This document shows, one piece after another, positions 1-9,848 of a DNA stretch of 36,720 nucleotides; position 1 is the stretch's first letter; each line of letters opens with the position of its first letter. The stretch is from positions 1 to 36,720 of the forward strand of contig JALZUD010000145.1 of assembly GCA_023301725.1 (NCBI GenBank), in the 5' to 3' direction. Origin of the DNA: Granulosicoccus sp. (GTDB taxonomy: Bacteria; Pseudomonadota; Gammaproteobacteria; Granulosicoccales; Granulosicoccaceae). Made by a program: the position numbers and the translations under genes. Below the pieces are notes generated by a model that worked only from the letters and a program-made list of their open reading frames with translations, made no database searches and was not told the DNA's origin.

Positions 1-22
1 CGCTTGATCAGCGCTTGATCAG
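1..22. repeat. Tandem 11-bp duplication CGCTTGATCAG
   Basis: Bases 1-11 and 12-22 are identical copies of CGCTTGATCAG. The second copy holds the stop codon of the adjacent EamA gene (TGA at 19-21 on the minus strand). The window starts here, so more copies may lie outside. Confidence 0.6.
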
Positions 23-942
23 CTAAGGGATCTGCGTATCCGCCATAGCCTGCCATCGATGGCAGATAGGCCTAATGCGATAAGAAACATTCCTGCGAAG
101 TGTGACAACTGAAGCCGTTCTTCGAGAAATAAATAACCTAGAACAATGGCAGAAACAGGCACAAGGAAAGTCACCAGAGAGACGTTGGTAGCACCTGCAG
201 ATGCCAACAGTTTGAAGAAGAGTATGTAGGCACACGCTGTGCAAAACACCGCAAGCACACACATAGCCACAACCACAGACACACCTGGAAACGGTTGCGA
301 AAAAGGTCTATCAAACACGAACATAACAGGCAGCATTAGCATCGCTGACATACTCACCTGCCCCGCTGCAACCGCAATAGGGTTGACCTCAAGACGCTTG
401 AATCGCCTGCCAAATACACTAGCGAATCCATACGACAACGCTGCTCCCATAACTGCCAATTGAGCCCAAACATCATTGCTTAAGCCGCTCAAAGCATCGG
501 GGCCTACAATTACGATAGCACCACTCAGGCCCAACAGAACACCTACAATACGGCTTGTACTAAAGCGTTCATCACTAAGAAAAATTCCGGCTACCAGCAC
601 GGTAAAAAGTGGGGTCAAAGCATTAAAAATAGATGCTAGTCCAGATTCAATGTGTGTTTGCCCCCAAACAATGAGTGAAAAAGGGATTGCATTGTTCAGC
701 ACTCCCATGGCGAGCAGCGCCATCCAGGCTTGCCGCGTGCTTGGCAGAGGCACCCTAAGCACCAACACGATGGCCCACAAGGTTATTGCGGCAATAGCAA
801 GCCTGACAAACACAATGGTCAATGGCGTTAATTCGGTCACCGCTATACCGATCAAAAAGAACGATCCACCCCACAGTATCGCCAAAACGATCAACATTAA
901 CCAATCTTGCACATTCATGGACTGTCGTATGATCGTGCTCAT
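19..942 (-). CDS. EamA/DMT-family transporter
   Basis: This is an inner-membrane permease of the drug/metabolite transporter superfamily (EamA type). Such proteins usually export amino acids, metabolites or toxic compounds; the substrate cannot be read from sequence. The protein is about 307 residues and almost entirely hydrophobic, with about ten predicted membrane helices arranged as two EamA halves. The first half carries the family motif LAILWGGSFFLIGIAV, and the second begins near ALSYGFASVFGRR. The reading frame extends to a GTG at 954, but I prefer the ATG at 942, which has GAAG seven bases upstream. It diverges from the acyltransferase gene, so the two share an intergenic region. The length is normal for the family and no damage is visible. 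Family assignment is firm; function is unknown. Confidence 0.88.
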   Translation of the reverse strand: MSTIIRQSMNVQDWLMLIVLAILWGGSFFLIGIAVTELTPLTIVFVRLAIAAITLWAIVLVLRVPLPSTRQAWMALLAMGVLNNAIPFSLIVWGQTHIESGLASIFNALTPLFTVLVAGIFLSDERFSTSRIVGVLLGLSGAIVIVGPDALSGLSNDVWAQLAVMGAALSYGFASVFGRRFKRLEVNPIAVAAGQVSMSAMLMLPVMFVFDRPFSQPFPGVSVVVAMCVLAVFCTACAYILFFKLLASAGATNVSLVTFLVPVSAIVLGYLFLEERLQLSHFAGMFLIALGLSAIDGRLWRIRRSLS

Positions 943-1073
943 AGAATGCTTCACAAGGGGGGGCCTAAGTGGTCGTGGCAGAGCATAGCATCAATGCAAT
1001 TCAGGTGGCCGCCCAGCAGGCGTGCTATTACCTGACAATATCGCATCCCTAGCAAGCCGGCACCCGTTAAGGA

Positions 1074-1103
1074 TTCACAAGTAAATTTTTTAGCAGCTAT
1101 ACT
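1074..1103 (+). promoter_or_regulatory. Candidate sigma-70 promoter for the acyltransferase gene
   Basis: A -35-like TTCACA (1074-1079) and a -10-like TATACT (1098-1103) are separated by 18 bases. They lie about 30 bases before the ATG at 1133. This was found by eye in the divergent intergenic region. Both hexamers match the consensus at five of six positions. Confidence 0.4.
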
Positions 1104-1132
1104 TCGTTGATCGCTTTGCAGACTCCAGATTG

Positions 1133-2068
1133 ATGACAGACTCTTCGTTCCAATCCGTTCGCTGGCAATCCTATCTTTCGCCACAGTACTGGGCAACATG
1201 GATAGGATTATTCATGCTTTGGCTCTTGTCACGTTTGCCTTTCGACATTCAGCTGAGTCTGGGGCGTCAAATTGGCAAGATAATATGGCACGCAGCACCC
1301 GACCGACGACGCGTGACACTGATCAATCTGTCCATCGCCTTCCCTGAGATGTCAGACACCGAACTAAACAAGCTCGCCAGAACTGTGTATTCACACGTTG
1401 GTATGAGCGTTAGTGAAATGGCAACTCTCTGGTTTCGACCGGCAAGCTTCATATTGCCTCGGTTCACATTAGAGGGCATTGAACATTTAGAAAAGGCACT
1501 CAGCCAGGGTCGCGGAATTATACTTCTACAGGCGCATTTCACTTTGATAGATTTTAATGCGCCAATTTTTAGAGAGCATTTTCCATTCTCTGTTGTTTTT
1601 GACCCACCTAAAAACAAGCTGTTCGCAGCCTTTCTGGAAAACCGTCGCAACGTGTACGTAGAGGCTGCTATTGAAAACCGCCAGACACGCATAATGATCC
1701 GCAGGCTGAGACAAGGTGGAATTGTCTGGTATTCACCTGATCAAAGCGTTGGACGTCGTCATGGTGCGATAGATACCCAGTTCTTTGGGCACCCTGTGCT
1801 GACCACCGTGGGCACACGACGCATTGCGAGCATGACTAACGCTATCGTTGTGCCACTGATTCCAACACGTCACGGCAATACAGGACGGTACACACTTCGC
1901 ATTGGTCAGCCCATAGACATAGACAGCGAAGACGACCTAAAAGCCACACAACAGGTCAATGATATATTTGAAGCGCAAATACGCGAGCAACCTGAGCAAT
2001 ACTTCTGGATGCACAAGCGTTTTAAGCCACCCGGCCCACAATACAAAAATCCTTATACTAAACCCTAG
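1133..2068 (+). CDS. LpxL/HtrB-type lysophospholipid (lipid A) acyltransferase
   Basis: Members of this family add a secondary acyl chain from acyl-ACP to Kdo2-lipid IVA or a related lipid at the inner face of the cytoplasmic membrane. The 311-residue protein has an N-terminal membrane anchor (about residues 20-35). It carries the acyltransferase H-x4-D/E motif as HFTLID, with His135 and Asp140. Further family blocks are GGIVWYSPDQSVGRR and a C-terminal PEQYFWMHKRFK, which resembles the end of LpxL/LpxM proteins. The frame opens at a TTG at 1130; the ATG at 1133 is taken as the start, although no good Shine-Dalgarno precedes it. It is a single gene with its own promoter candidate. LpxL cannot be told from LpxM or another paralogue here, so no symbol is given. 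Confidence 0.88.
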   Translation: MTDSSFQSVRWQSYLSPQYWATWIGLFMLWLLSRLPFDIQLSLGRQIGKIIWHAAPDRRRVTLINLSIAFPEMSDTELNKLARTVYSHVGMSVSEMATLWFRPASFILPRFTLEGIEHLEKALSQGRGIILLQAHFTLIDFNAPIFREHFPFSVVFDPPKNKLFAAFLENRRNVYVEAAIENRQTRIMIRRLRQGGIVWYSPDQSVGRRHGAIDTQFFGHPVLTTVGTRRIASMTNAIVVPLIPTRHGNTGRYTLRIGQPIDIDSEDDLKATQQVNDIFEAQIREQPEQYFWMHKRFKPPGPQYKNPYTKP

Positions 2069-2089
2069 TGATGCAGCGCTTCGAAAAGC

Positions 2090-4306
2090 CTAGTTTCGCT
2101 TAAGAAACGAGTCGTCTGGAGTACCACTAAAGCAGCTAATAACGTGTGGAAAAGCTTCAGTCATGTGGTATCGGTAAGAACCGTTGACACTCATACCATT
2201 GCATTCGTCCAGATCTCCCAAACCACTGACATACTCGTAATCGTCACGGTAGGTGCCGTCATAGCTGCCTCCAGGTTGGCCCTGCCCGCTAGGCCTTGAA
2301 CCCGATCTCAAACGATAGCTGGAAAGCACTTTGCGGACACCACTATTGTCTTGAATAGACGAGCCATAGATTGGAAAACCGTCAGCTGCAAATCCAATCA
2401 CAGGTGAGACCGTTGAGTTGTCACTCAAAAACAAGGCATTGGGCAATCCGTGATAATGATAGTCACCATTAGCTTGTGTATGCGCATTGTGAGTATCTAC
2501 ACGAAAACCGTTAGCAGCAAACGCGGGATCAAAGCGCCAAGGCTGATTGATGTCATTACAACCCGTTTTTTCATCACCCACACCAAAGCAGGCCGCTGCC
2601 AGTATATCCACCTTTACGCCATTTAAAAGAATGGCATTGTCTCTGGTCAGTGAGAGCGCTGTAGGTGTTGCAGCCAATTCTGGGCTTGCGGGAATTGTGT
2701 ACACATTCACTTGCTCAGATACATCGTTTGGAAACGCACTAGCGCCATCATTAAAATCATGATTTGGAATAGCGTTGGATGAGAAAGTGCATAGTGCACC
2801 ATCATTTTCAATTCGTAAACTGCCTTCAAATACTGAGCTATTGATAACGTCCATGACGCTAGAGCGCGAGCTGCTGACATAGTCTGCACAGTGGGTGGCC
2901 TGATTGGTCAAAATTGCGCCAGTGATGTCCGTGGAATTTTCAGTAGGAGTTTCAGCGGGTGCCAGTTCATCCGAAGCACGCAGCTGTGTAACAAAACTTT
3001 CCATCTCAGCTATTTGATCACTAAATTGCTGCTGCGATATCAGGTTCGACTCTTCACGCAAATCTGAGGTCATATCGTACAGCTCTCTGGTACCGTCGGC
3101 ATATTCAATTAGCTTGAGAGTATCGCTTCTCACCGCCCAGCCAGTAGCAGCCTCGTCTACAAATTCACTGTAGTTAAAACGGCGACCAGCGGCGTCAGCG
3201 TTAGACAATAAACCACTAAAACTTACGCTATCAACGCTCTCAGTGATAGAGATGCCTGCAAGATCAGCAACTGTGGCATAAAGATCTACGGAGTTGACCA
3301 GTGCTGATTCGCGACTATTAATTCGTGTGACTCCAGCCCCAGACACTATCAATGGAACACGAATACCTCCTTCATAAAGACTGTTCTTACCATGACTCAC
3401 AGGGAATACTGAGGCATCCAGAACCGCGCGAGGAGTGCCGTTATCGCCAAGATAGACAATAAATGTATTATCGATTTCATCTGCAGGAATAGAGTCGAGC
3501 AGGCGACCAATTTCAGTGTCCATCGCTTCAATCGCTGCCAGATAGTAATCTCGTGGATTAGCCGCAATATCTGCAGCATCGCCCGACAAATTTTGCGTAT
3601 GTAGATTATCTGGGGGCAGATGAAACGGTGCATGTGGGGCTGCATAGGCCAGCCACATAAACCACGGCTCACTCTGCGCGCCTACCCAGTCAATAGCCAA
3701 ATCAGTGACAGCTGTGGTGTGGTAGGTGCTAGAGGTCGTTGTGTTGCCGTTAATGGTTAATGGCCAGCTAAAATAATCATCCAGATTTCCAGCCACGTTA
3801 CCCGCGTAATAATCCACTCCCGAATCATTGGGGTGGGTCTGTAACTCAGGATCATTTGCCGCATTGGGGGATGCAAGATGCCACTTACCCACCACCGCAG
3901 AGGCATAATCTGGTTTATCGTCATTCATTTTCAGAAGCCGCTGCAAGGTAAGCAGCTCGGTATCCATCAACGATGGCGTGGTATCTACACCACTGTGAAT
4001 ACCGTGTAACCCGGATATGAGAGTGCCTCGAGAGGTTGTGCACGACGGTGTTGCCCAAGCGTTTTCAAACACTATTCCGTTACTAGCCAGGCTATCAATT
4101 ATCGGCGTTGTGGGTAAGTCGTTGCTGAAAGAAAACTGTGCTGAAGCATCCAGACCCTGATCATCGGAAACTATGAACAGAATATTGGGCTGCTGTGTAC
4201 TGGTCTGCTCTATCACTTCCGCGACTGTTTGAGAGCTGTCAGAGCCACAGGACACAAGAAAAAGTGCAAGTGAAGGTAGACAAAGAGATCGATAAAAATT
4301 TGTCAT
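2090..4306 (-). CDS. Lipoprotein sulfatase fused to a C-terminal YHYH domain
   Basis: This is a predicted outer-envelope sulfatase (alkaline phosphatase superfamily) that would hydrolyse sulfate esters, perhaps on algal polysaccharide. The start is the ATG at 4306 (738 residues), with AGGA seven bases upstream; the frame also offers a TTG at 4312. The signal peptide ends in a lipobox, LVSC. The sulfatase domain spans about residues 38-450, with the metal-binding pair in IVSDDQG, then GKWHLA, then YLGDNGTP and [11 protein letters not shown]. The formylglycine site reads CTTSR at Cys89-Arg93, whereas the usual motif is C-x-P/A-x-R. From about residue 465 a second domain follows that matches the YHYH family: [19 protein letters not shown] and RYHMTEAFP. 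It stands alone between convergent lpxL and divergent frmA. The desulfated substrate is unknown. Confidence 0.88.
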   Translation of the reverse strand: MTNFYRSLCLPSLALFLVSCGSDSSQTVAEVIEQTSTQQPNILFIVSDDQGLDASAQFSFSNDLPTTPIIDSLASNGIVFENAWATPSCTTSRGTLISGLHGIHSGVDTTPSLMDTELLTLQRLLKMNDDKPDYASAVVGKWHLASPNAANDPELQTHPNDSGVDYYAGNVAGNLDDYFSWPLTINGNTTTSSTYHTTAVTDLAIDWVGAQSEPWFMWLAYAAPHAPFHLPPDNLHTQNLSGDAADIAANPRDYYLAAIEAMDTEIGRLLDSIPADEIDNTFIVYLGDNGTPRAVLDASVFPVSHGKNSLYEGGIRVPLIVSGAGVTRINSRESALVNSVDLYATVADLAGISITESVDSVSFSGLLSNADAAGRRFNYSEFVDEAATGWAVRSDTLKLIEYADGTRELYDMTSDLREESNLISQQQFSDQIAEMESFVTQLRASDELAPAETPTENSTDITGAILTNQATHCADYVSSSRSSVMDVINSSVFEGSLRIENDGALCTFSSNAIPNHDFNDGASAFPNDVSEQVNVYTIPASPELAATPTALSLTRDNAILLNGVKVDILAAACFGVGDEKTGCNDINQPWRFDPAFAANGFRVDTHNAHTQANGDYHYHGLPNALFLSDNSTVSPVIGFAADGFPIYGSSIQDNSGVRKVLSSYRLRSGSRPSGQGQPGGSYDGTYRDDYEYVSGLGDLDECNGMSVNGSYRYHMTEAFPHVISCFSGTPDDSFLKRN

Positions 4307-4351
4307 GCACAAATCCTGAAAATTACGGTGGCTGTCGATGCATCAGAGACA

Positions 4352-4369
4352 ACATTACTCTGATAATGT
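4352..4369. promoter_or_regulatory. Inverted repeat ACATTA-N6-TAATGT (possible operator)
   Basis: A perfect 6-bp inverted repeat (4352-4357 and 4364-4369) with a 6-base centre lies in the 176-bp divergent spacer between the sulfatase and frmA. Its size and spacing resemble a dimeric regulator site. No regulator gene adjoins it, so the role is inference. Confidence 0.25.
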
Positions 4370-4482
4370 GCAGCGAATGTGCAGGAAACGCGCCGTACGC
4401 GCATTCGACTTTCGCTTTGCGTGTATTGGGTTTATCATCAAGCCTCACATTGTTGTGTCCTAAATTAACTCAAGGTGCTTTT

Positions 4483-5592
4483 ATGAAAACACGGGCTGCT
4501 GTGGCGTTTGAAGCGGGTAAACCGTTAGAAATTGTAGAAGTTGATCTGGAAGGCCCAAAGGCTGGCGAAGTACTGGTCGAAATGAAAGCTACCGGCATTT
4601 GCCACACCGATGAATTCACTCGATCAGGTGCAGATCCAGAAGGTGCATTCCCCGCCATACTCGGCCACGAAGGCGCAGGTATTGTCTTGGAAGTGGGTGC
4701 AGGCGTGACCAGTGTAGTACCCGGCGATCATGTGATTCCCTTGTACACACCCGAATGCAGGGAATGCGAGTACTGCCTCAATCCAAAAACCAATCTATGC
4801 CAGAAAGTACGATCTACCCAGGGGCAAGGACTCATGCCAGACGGTACTTCGCGCTTTTCCTATAAAGGCAAACCCATTCTGCATTACATGGGTTGCTCCA
4901 CCTTTGCAAACCACACAGTGCTCCCCGAAATTGCACTGGCAAAAGTGCGCAAAGATGCTTCCTTCGAAAAAATTTGCTATATCGGTTGTGGAGTAACCAC
5001 CGGTGTCGGAGCTGTAATGTTTACAGCGAAAGTTGAGCCTGGCTCAACGGCCGTCGTATTCGGCTTGGGAGGCATTGGATTAAATGTTATCCAAGGCCTT
5101 CGTATGGTCGGGGCACGTCAAATCATTGGTGTTGATATCAATGAGGACAAAAGAACGATAGCTGAGAAATTTGGCATGACGCACTTTGTTAATCCAAAGG
5201 ACCAAGGCGAAAACCTGGTAGACCACCTTGTTGAGCTAACAGGTGGTGGTGCCGACTATTCTTTCGAGTGCATCGGTAATGTTGAAGTCATGCGTGCGGC
5301 GCTAGAGTGTTGCCATAAAGGCTGGGGAGAGAGTGTCATCATTGGCGTCGCCGGAGCTGGCAAAGAAATAAGCACTCGTCCATTTCAGTTAGTCACAGGA
5401 CGCGTTTGGCGTGGCAGTGCATTCGGCGGTGCACGTGGCCGTACCGATGTACCGCGCATAGTTGACATGTACATGGATGGCCGTATTGATATTGACAGTC
5501 TCATCACGCACACCATGCCGCTGGAGGATATCAATAAGGCCTTTGATCTGATGCACTCTGGTGAAAGTATCCGCAGCGTAGTCTTGTACTAG
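4483..5592 (+). CDS. frmA: Class III alcohol dehydrogenase / S-(hydroxymethyl)glutathione dehydrogenase
   Basis: This enzyme oxidises S-(hydroxymethyl)glutathione, formed from formaldehyde and glutathione, to S-formylglutathione with NAD+, and can also reduce S-nitrosoglutathione. The 369-residue length equals that of E. coli FrmA, and similarity runs end to end. The catalytic zinc ligands are visible as Cys40 (GICHTDEF), His62 (GHEGAGIV) and the Cys of YIGCGVTTG. The structural zinc cysteines are at 92, 95, 98 and 106. The NAD-binding loop is [10 protein letters not shown]. The class III signatures [11 protein letters not shown] and GSAFGG are present. The open frame extends upstream to 4195, but the ATG at 4483 matches the family start and has AAGGTG just before it. 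No S-formylglutathione hydrolase or FrmR-type repressor lies next to it. Confidence 0.95.
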   Translation: MKTRAAVAFEAGKPLEIVEVDLEGPKAGEVLVEMKATGICHTDEFTRSGADPEGAFPAILGHEGAGIVLEVGAGVTSVVPGDHVIPLYTPECRECEYCLNPKTNLCQKVRSTQGQGLMPDGTSRFSYKGKPILHYMGCSTFANHTVLPEIALAKVRKDASFEKICYIGCGVTTGVGAVMFTAKVEPGSTAVVFGLGGIGLNVIQGLRMVGARQIIGVDINEDKRTIAEKFGMTHFVNPKDQGENLVDHLVELTGGGADYSFECIGNVEVMRAALECCHKGWGESVIIGVAGAGKEISTRPFQLVTGRVWRGSAFGGARGRTDVPRIVDMYMDGRIDIDSLITHTMPLEDINKAFDLMHSGESIRSVVLY

Positions 5593-5693
5593 CCAAGAGC
5601 TAAGGTGACTGATGCAGGGATGCTCAGGCACACTAGCACTCGATCATACGCCCGACTCTACCAAATAATTCCGGTAGACCGGGCTAAGATTTG

Positions 5694-8600
5694 TTACCGC
5701 TCTGCCCAGAACACTCGCTCAAACGGACCAATATCTGTCTCATTACCTACCGCTTCCATCCCGACGAAAGTGGCAACAACGTTTGGTGATGCCTCTGCAA
5801 TGACAGCGACAACACGAGGTGGAATACCGAGTTGGTTCAAATTACGATAGCGATCCGCATCAACATCGTTACCCGTTCCCCCAATGGCGGATCCGTCCGA
5901 GAGGTTTACATGATAAATCCTGCCGACACCGAGTGAGGGTATGCAAATATTCGTGTTGCCCAATGCGCTCGATGTGGACGGAATATACGTTGTGAAGAAA
6001 ATTTCGTTGTTTAGGGTTAACGCACTGCTCATCGACTTTTCACCATCGGTGGCAAGTCTGAAGAACCAGCCTTCATCCAAGTTCCCTAAAGTGACATTTT
6101 CAGCAAGTGCACCAGTCACGTTCACCATATCCCCTTCCACTAGGGGCGCCGGATAGACAATATCTCCGTTAGCATTTCGCGGTGGGCCAAATACAGCCGA
6201 ATCTTTGATCGAATAGAACGAATCATCAGTTGTCAGACTATTAGGATTTGGGCGAGCACCAGAGCCAATAGCAACATTCAAAAATAATCCATTTTGCGAA
6301 CTATTGCCAAACGCCACATCAGGTTCATTGAAAAATTGCCGGTTCTCTGCAGCTGTGGTACCACCAAAAGAGGCTAGAACAGTACCCGTGAGAAAATTTT
6401 CATCAGTGGTGGCAAAATTATTAATATCGAACCGCCAAACTTGTCCACCTGTGTCGCCCACATAAATAGCATTGGCATAAGCATCACCGTCTGGGTTGAC
6501 GATTCGCATATCAGACGGAATGCTATACACCATACTCGGATGATCGGTGGCGTCCCTGTATGACAACATTTGTCCTGTGGTCGCATCGACCATATAGAAC
6601 CCACGGCCTATGCTGTCAGCTGTACGCACGAGCTCACCGTCATTGGCTGTGTCATACCCGCCAGCAAAAAACAGAACTTCACGATCAGTGCCTAGATAAT
6701 TGACTGTGCTCTTGATAGGTCGCGACCAGGTTTGCCCCAGCTCTGCAAAATCACCCACTCCACCCTCAATAGTCCAGAGTATCTTTGGCTCGTCAGGATC
6801 AGTAACGTCCAATGCATAGTAGTTGTTACCACCACGGCGCATACCAAAATAGATGTACGCTGTATCGTTGCCATCGACTATGGAATTTTCATTGACATCG
6901 TTGTGCCATCCAACAATTTCCCCATCAAGGCCATAGCTTTTATTGCTAGATGCAGCCGCTCTGTCTTGAAAGACAGGATCAAGCACGTCTAATAACGCTT
7001 CAGGGATATAAGCAAAATTCTCCATACCTGTATCGGTATCTATGGCATGCAAAAATCCATGGTTCGTACCTACAAACAACATAGAACGCCCACCATCAGC
7101 GTACTCAAGGACTAATTGCGAGGAATGCAACGGGTCGCCCATTTGAGCTCTAACCTCAGCTGTATCGCCATCATTGTCAAAGTCATTGATGTCAACTCCT
7201 CGTGCCCACTGCAGTAATGATTCGCGCGTCTGTGCAGTTGCACCGTTGATACCCAGAAGTTCGTTAGTGATCTGTGCTGTATTTTCATGAAATGTCAGCA
7301 ACTGCGTTGCGCCAGTATTATCCGCAATTGATGTATAAATATTTCTTCCTAATTCTTGTCGGGAAGCTGCTCCACCTTCCGCAATCTGCGGTCCATCGTC
7401 AGTGACACTCCAAAAGCTACGCGAGGTATCTTTGAGCACACCATCGTTGCCAAGTGCGGCCGCCCCATTTGAATCCTGAACCTCTAGTTGACCAGTTGCC
7501 CCATTAAGTCCTAGTTGAAATTTCTTTACATTGCCCTCCCAGTGATTCCGAGTCGATGGACTGAACATCGCATAAAAAAGATTATTATCGTTCAATAGGC
7601 GATTATCCAAACTGATCGTTGTTGTGGGCGCCGTAAAGCCTGCACCACTTGTGAGCGATGTTTCAAGAACACTATTGAATACGGTGATTAGATCAGAGGA
7701 TGATTCCGCTTCGTAGAATACTCCCTCATCATTCGGGCTAGTGTTAGCCACGTCTTCAAGAAAGTCACTTCTGGTATTGAAGCCGACTGTGTGTGTAATG
7801 ATATTTTGTAGACCTGGAGTTGCACTATCGTGATCTGTTTCGTACAACCATCTTGCCAGATCCACACCACAGCTATCAGTCGCCCTACTACGCGCGTCGC
7901 ACGAATCGCCTATAAGATTGATAATATCGCTTTCACTGTTGTTATCAGAGGACGCCCCATCTGACAACAACACAATATGATTTGCGCTACAGCTACCTGA
8001 TTCAGGCTGTATGTACGTGGGTGCACCCGTGATTATCTCATTGACGCAAGCTTGTGCATTCAGATCAGACTCTATGCAATTAGGCGGACGAAAAACGCTA
8101 CCACCCGTGTACGAACTTGGCGTCGATAGGCGGAACTCTCTATCATCTTCAGACTGAAATCCACGCTGCTTACCAAATAAAACCTCTTTCCCCAACAGGT
8201 AATTAGCGGTTTCTAGATAAGCATCAACCAGCGGAGTATTACCTTTCCTCTGAAAATCCAACACGACATTGATCAAATCGCCTCTGGCTGTTCTCAATAG
8301 CGGTGGAGAACCCGCAAGCTCTGCACCTGTTTGTCGGTAGTTGACGACAAGTCTTGCTGCTGTACCAACGGAGGATTCGTTCGCAGAAAATGAACGAACT
8401 CCGGTAGAACCCGAACTCTGCGAAAGGGTTAAAAGCACTGGATTTCCAGACGTCCAACCGGGGGTATTGACAACACTAGTCATCAATTGATCAAGACTAG
8501 GTGTGACTAGTTTGCTACCGGATTCTAACGCGGGTATATCACTCCAAGCCACAGACTGTGCATGGTAGTTTCTTAAATTCAAAGCAACAGCATTAATTTG

Positions 8601-9833
8601 AGACGCACTGCTTGTGTCCTCAGCCCTAATCGTTAAACTGGGCGCACCGCTGTTGGCACCCTCAGAAGAAAACTCTATGTATGAACTTGTGATAGTTGCG
8701 TTCGGCGGTACATTCAGACTCGAAAACCGAAGACCGATTGTCTGTTCATCATTGCCAATACGCGTACTCAATGCGGAAGTACTTCGGTCGAGCGTGCCAG
8801 TGGCGACACCCTCAACAACATCGTTTCCACCATCGACAATATTACCGCTAACCCCGAGACTTAGACAGGTATCACTCCAATCTACACTCGAAGGATCATA
8901 GTCAATAGTTAACGACGGCGATTGCCACTGAGTTCCATTACGGCTGTGCACATCACGCCTTCCCTCTGTTTTCACTAACACTGTCAAAGCATTTCCACCA
9001 CACCAGTCAGCGCGGTTTGTAATTTCTTCAATGGCCGTTTGGATATCTGGAGAGCGGTAAGGCCTATTGGTAGACCAGTTTTCATCACTCACCCAGTTAA
9101 CCCGCTCGCTAGTACCCCCTAAGGCACTGTCAAAACGACTCACCAACTGATCGTAGCTATCGTTCACCAACGGCTGAGAATGACCCGTATTTTCGGCTGC
9201 AATTATGAATTCAACAGATCCATTCCTCTGAAGGCTGGTACTGGATATTTCAAGCTGAGCCAGGTTGATATTAGCACCGCGCGGAATATCAACTCCATCA
9301 AATCGAAGCGCCCAGATAGTTTGATTCTCGTTAGATGCTGAAGAATATTCACCTAAATGAAGTTCCTCATCAGCGAGATCCACACGCCTGTTCCCGCCAT
9401 CATTAATGGCAACACCGTCGTCGTCTGCTCGAAGTATATCTGCTCTAACTTTCAGTGATGTGCAGCTTGCTGAAGGGCATGAATCCTTATCCAGATTAGT
9501 CGCTGGGTACCTTATAGAGCCGCCTTTTTGTTGGCCACCAAAAGCGCTAATACCAATATTAACGTCTTCAGCCAAATTAAGGACGTCAATCATTGCAGAT
9601 TTTAGTCGATCGATACGACGAGTTTCCGTACCATCAGTACTATTCATTGAACCCGACGTATCGAGCATAAACATGACGTTACTCAGGTTAGTTCCTGAGT
9701 TAGCAGAATCCGAGAAATATATTTCTGTATCATCGGCCGATGCCACCGCTGACGACACAACAGTTGCCACAACCATCGCAGACAAAAAAGTGGTCTTGAA
9801 CGATGCTAGCTGTTTTCTATTTTTAGTATTCAT
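5694..9833 (-). CDS. pilY1: PilY1-type type IV pilus tip adhesin with split von Willebrand A domain
   Basis: PilY1 proteins sit at the type IV pilus tip or cell surface, where they help prime pilus assembly and take part in adhesion and mechanosensing. The 1379-residue protein has a signal peptide (about residues 1-33). A von Willebrand A fold opens with a full MIDAS motif, DTSGS, at Asp58-Ser62. The fold is interrupted by two similar beta-rich modules (about 127-313 and 322-500) and resumes through HIVLLSDGASSDNN (about 619-632). The C-terminal half (about 740-1379) is the PilC/PilY1 beta-propeller, with LFVGTNHGFLHAID, YFGMRRGGNNYYALD and IYVGDTGGQVWRFDI. An EF-hand-like loop, DVNENSIVDGND, lies at 979-990. 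It is the last gene of the minor-pilin operon, 15 bases after pilX. No pilE-like gene follows. Confidence 0.93.
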   Translation of the reverse strand: MNTKNRKQLASFKTTFLSAMVVATVVSSAVASADDTEIYFSDSANSGTNLSNVMFMLDTSGSMNSTDGTETRRIDRLKSAMIDVLNLAEDVNIGISAFGGQQKGGSIRYPATNLDKDSCPSASCTSLKVRADILRADDDGVAINDGGNRRVDLADEELHLGEYSSASNENQTIWALRFDGVDIPRGANINLAQLEISSTSLQRNGSVEFIIAAENTGHSQPLVNDSYDQLVSRFDSALGGTSERVNWVSDENWSTNRPYRSPDIQTAIEEITNRADWCGGNALTVLVKTEGRRDVHSRNGTQWQSPSLTIDYDPSSVDWSDTCLSLGVSGNIVDGGNDVVEGVATGTLDRSTSALSTRIGNDEQTIGLRFSSLNVPPNATITSSYIEFSSEGANSGAPSLTIRAEDTSSASQINAVALNLRNYHAQSVAWSDIPALESGSKLVTPSLDQLMTSVVNTPGWTSGNPVLLTLSQSSGSTGVRSFSANESSVGTAARLVVNYRQTGAELAGSPPLLRTARGDLINVVLDFQRKGNTPLVDAYLETANYLLGKEVLFGKQRGFQSEDDREFRLSTPSSYTGGSVFRPPNCIESDLNAQACVNEIITGAPTYIQPESGSCSANHIVLLSDGASSDNNSESDIINLIGDSCDARSRATDSCGVDLARWLYETDHDSATPGLQNIITHTVGFNTRSDFLEDVANTSPNDEGVFYEAESSSDLITVFNSVLETSLTSGAGFTAPTTTISLDNRLLNDNNLFYAMFSPSTRNHWEGNVKKFQLGLNGATGQLEVQDSNGAAALGNDGVLKDTSRSFWSVTDDGPQIAEGGAASRQELGRNIYTSIADNTGATQLLTFHENTAQITNELLGINGATAQTRESLLQWARGVDINDFDNDGDTAEVRAQMGDPLHSSQLVLEYADGGRSMLFVGTNHGFLHAIDTDTGMENFAYIPEALLDVLDPVFQDRAAASSNKSYGLDGEIVGWHNDVNENSIVDGNDTAYIYFGMRRGGNNYYALDVTDPDEPKILWTIEGGVGDFAELGQTWSRPIKSTVNYLGTDREVLFFAGGYDTANDGELVRTADSIGRGFYMVDATTGQMLSYRDATDHPSMVYSIPSDMRIVNPDGDAYANAIYVGDTGGQVWRFDINNFATTDENFLTGTVLASFGGTTAAENRQFFNEPDVAFGNSSQNGLFLNVAIGSGARPNPNSLTTDDSFYSIKDSAVFGPPRNANGDIVYPAPLVEGDMVNVTGALAENVTLGNLDEGWFFRLATDGEKSMSSALTLNNEIFFTTYIPSTSSALGNTNICIPSLGVGRIYHVNLSDGSAIGGTGNDVDADRYRNLNQLGIPPRVVAVIAEASPNVVATFVGMEAVGNETDIGPFERVFWAER

Positions 9834-9848
9834 GAATATTTTTATCGT

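Noticed and set aside
476..988. 170-codon plus-strand open frame over the EamA gene
   Set aside because: It is antisense to a clear membrane transporter and has the Pro/Ser/Thr-rich, low-complexity look of a shadow frame.
4195..4482. N-terminal extension of the frmA frame back to 4195
   Set aside because: It overlaps the divergent sulfatase start, has no similarity to the dehydrogenase family, and the protein from 4483 already matches E. coli FrmA in full length.
5655..5683. Short inverted repeats (TCTACC/GGTAGA and CCGG-TAGA-CCGG) between frmA and pilY1 as a bidirectional terminator
   Set aside because: The stems are only 4-6 bp and no T-run follows on either strand.
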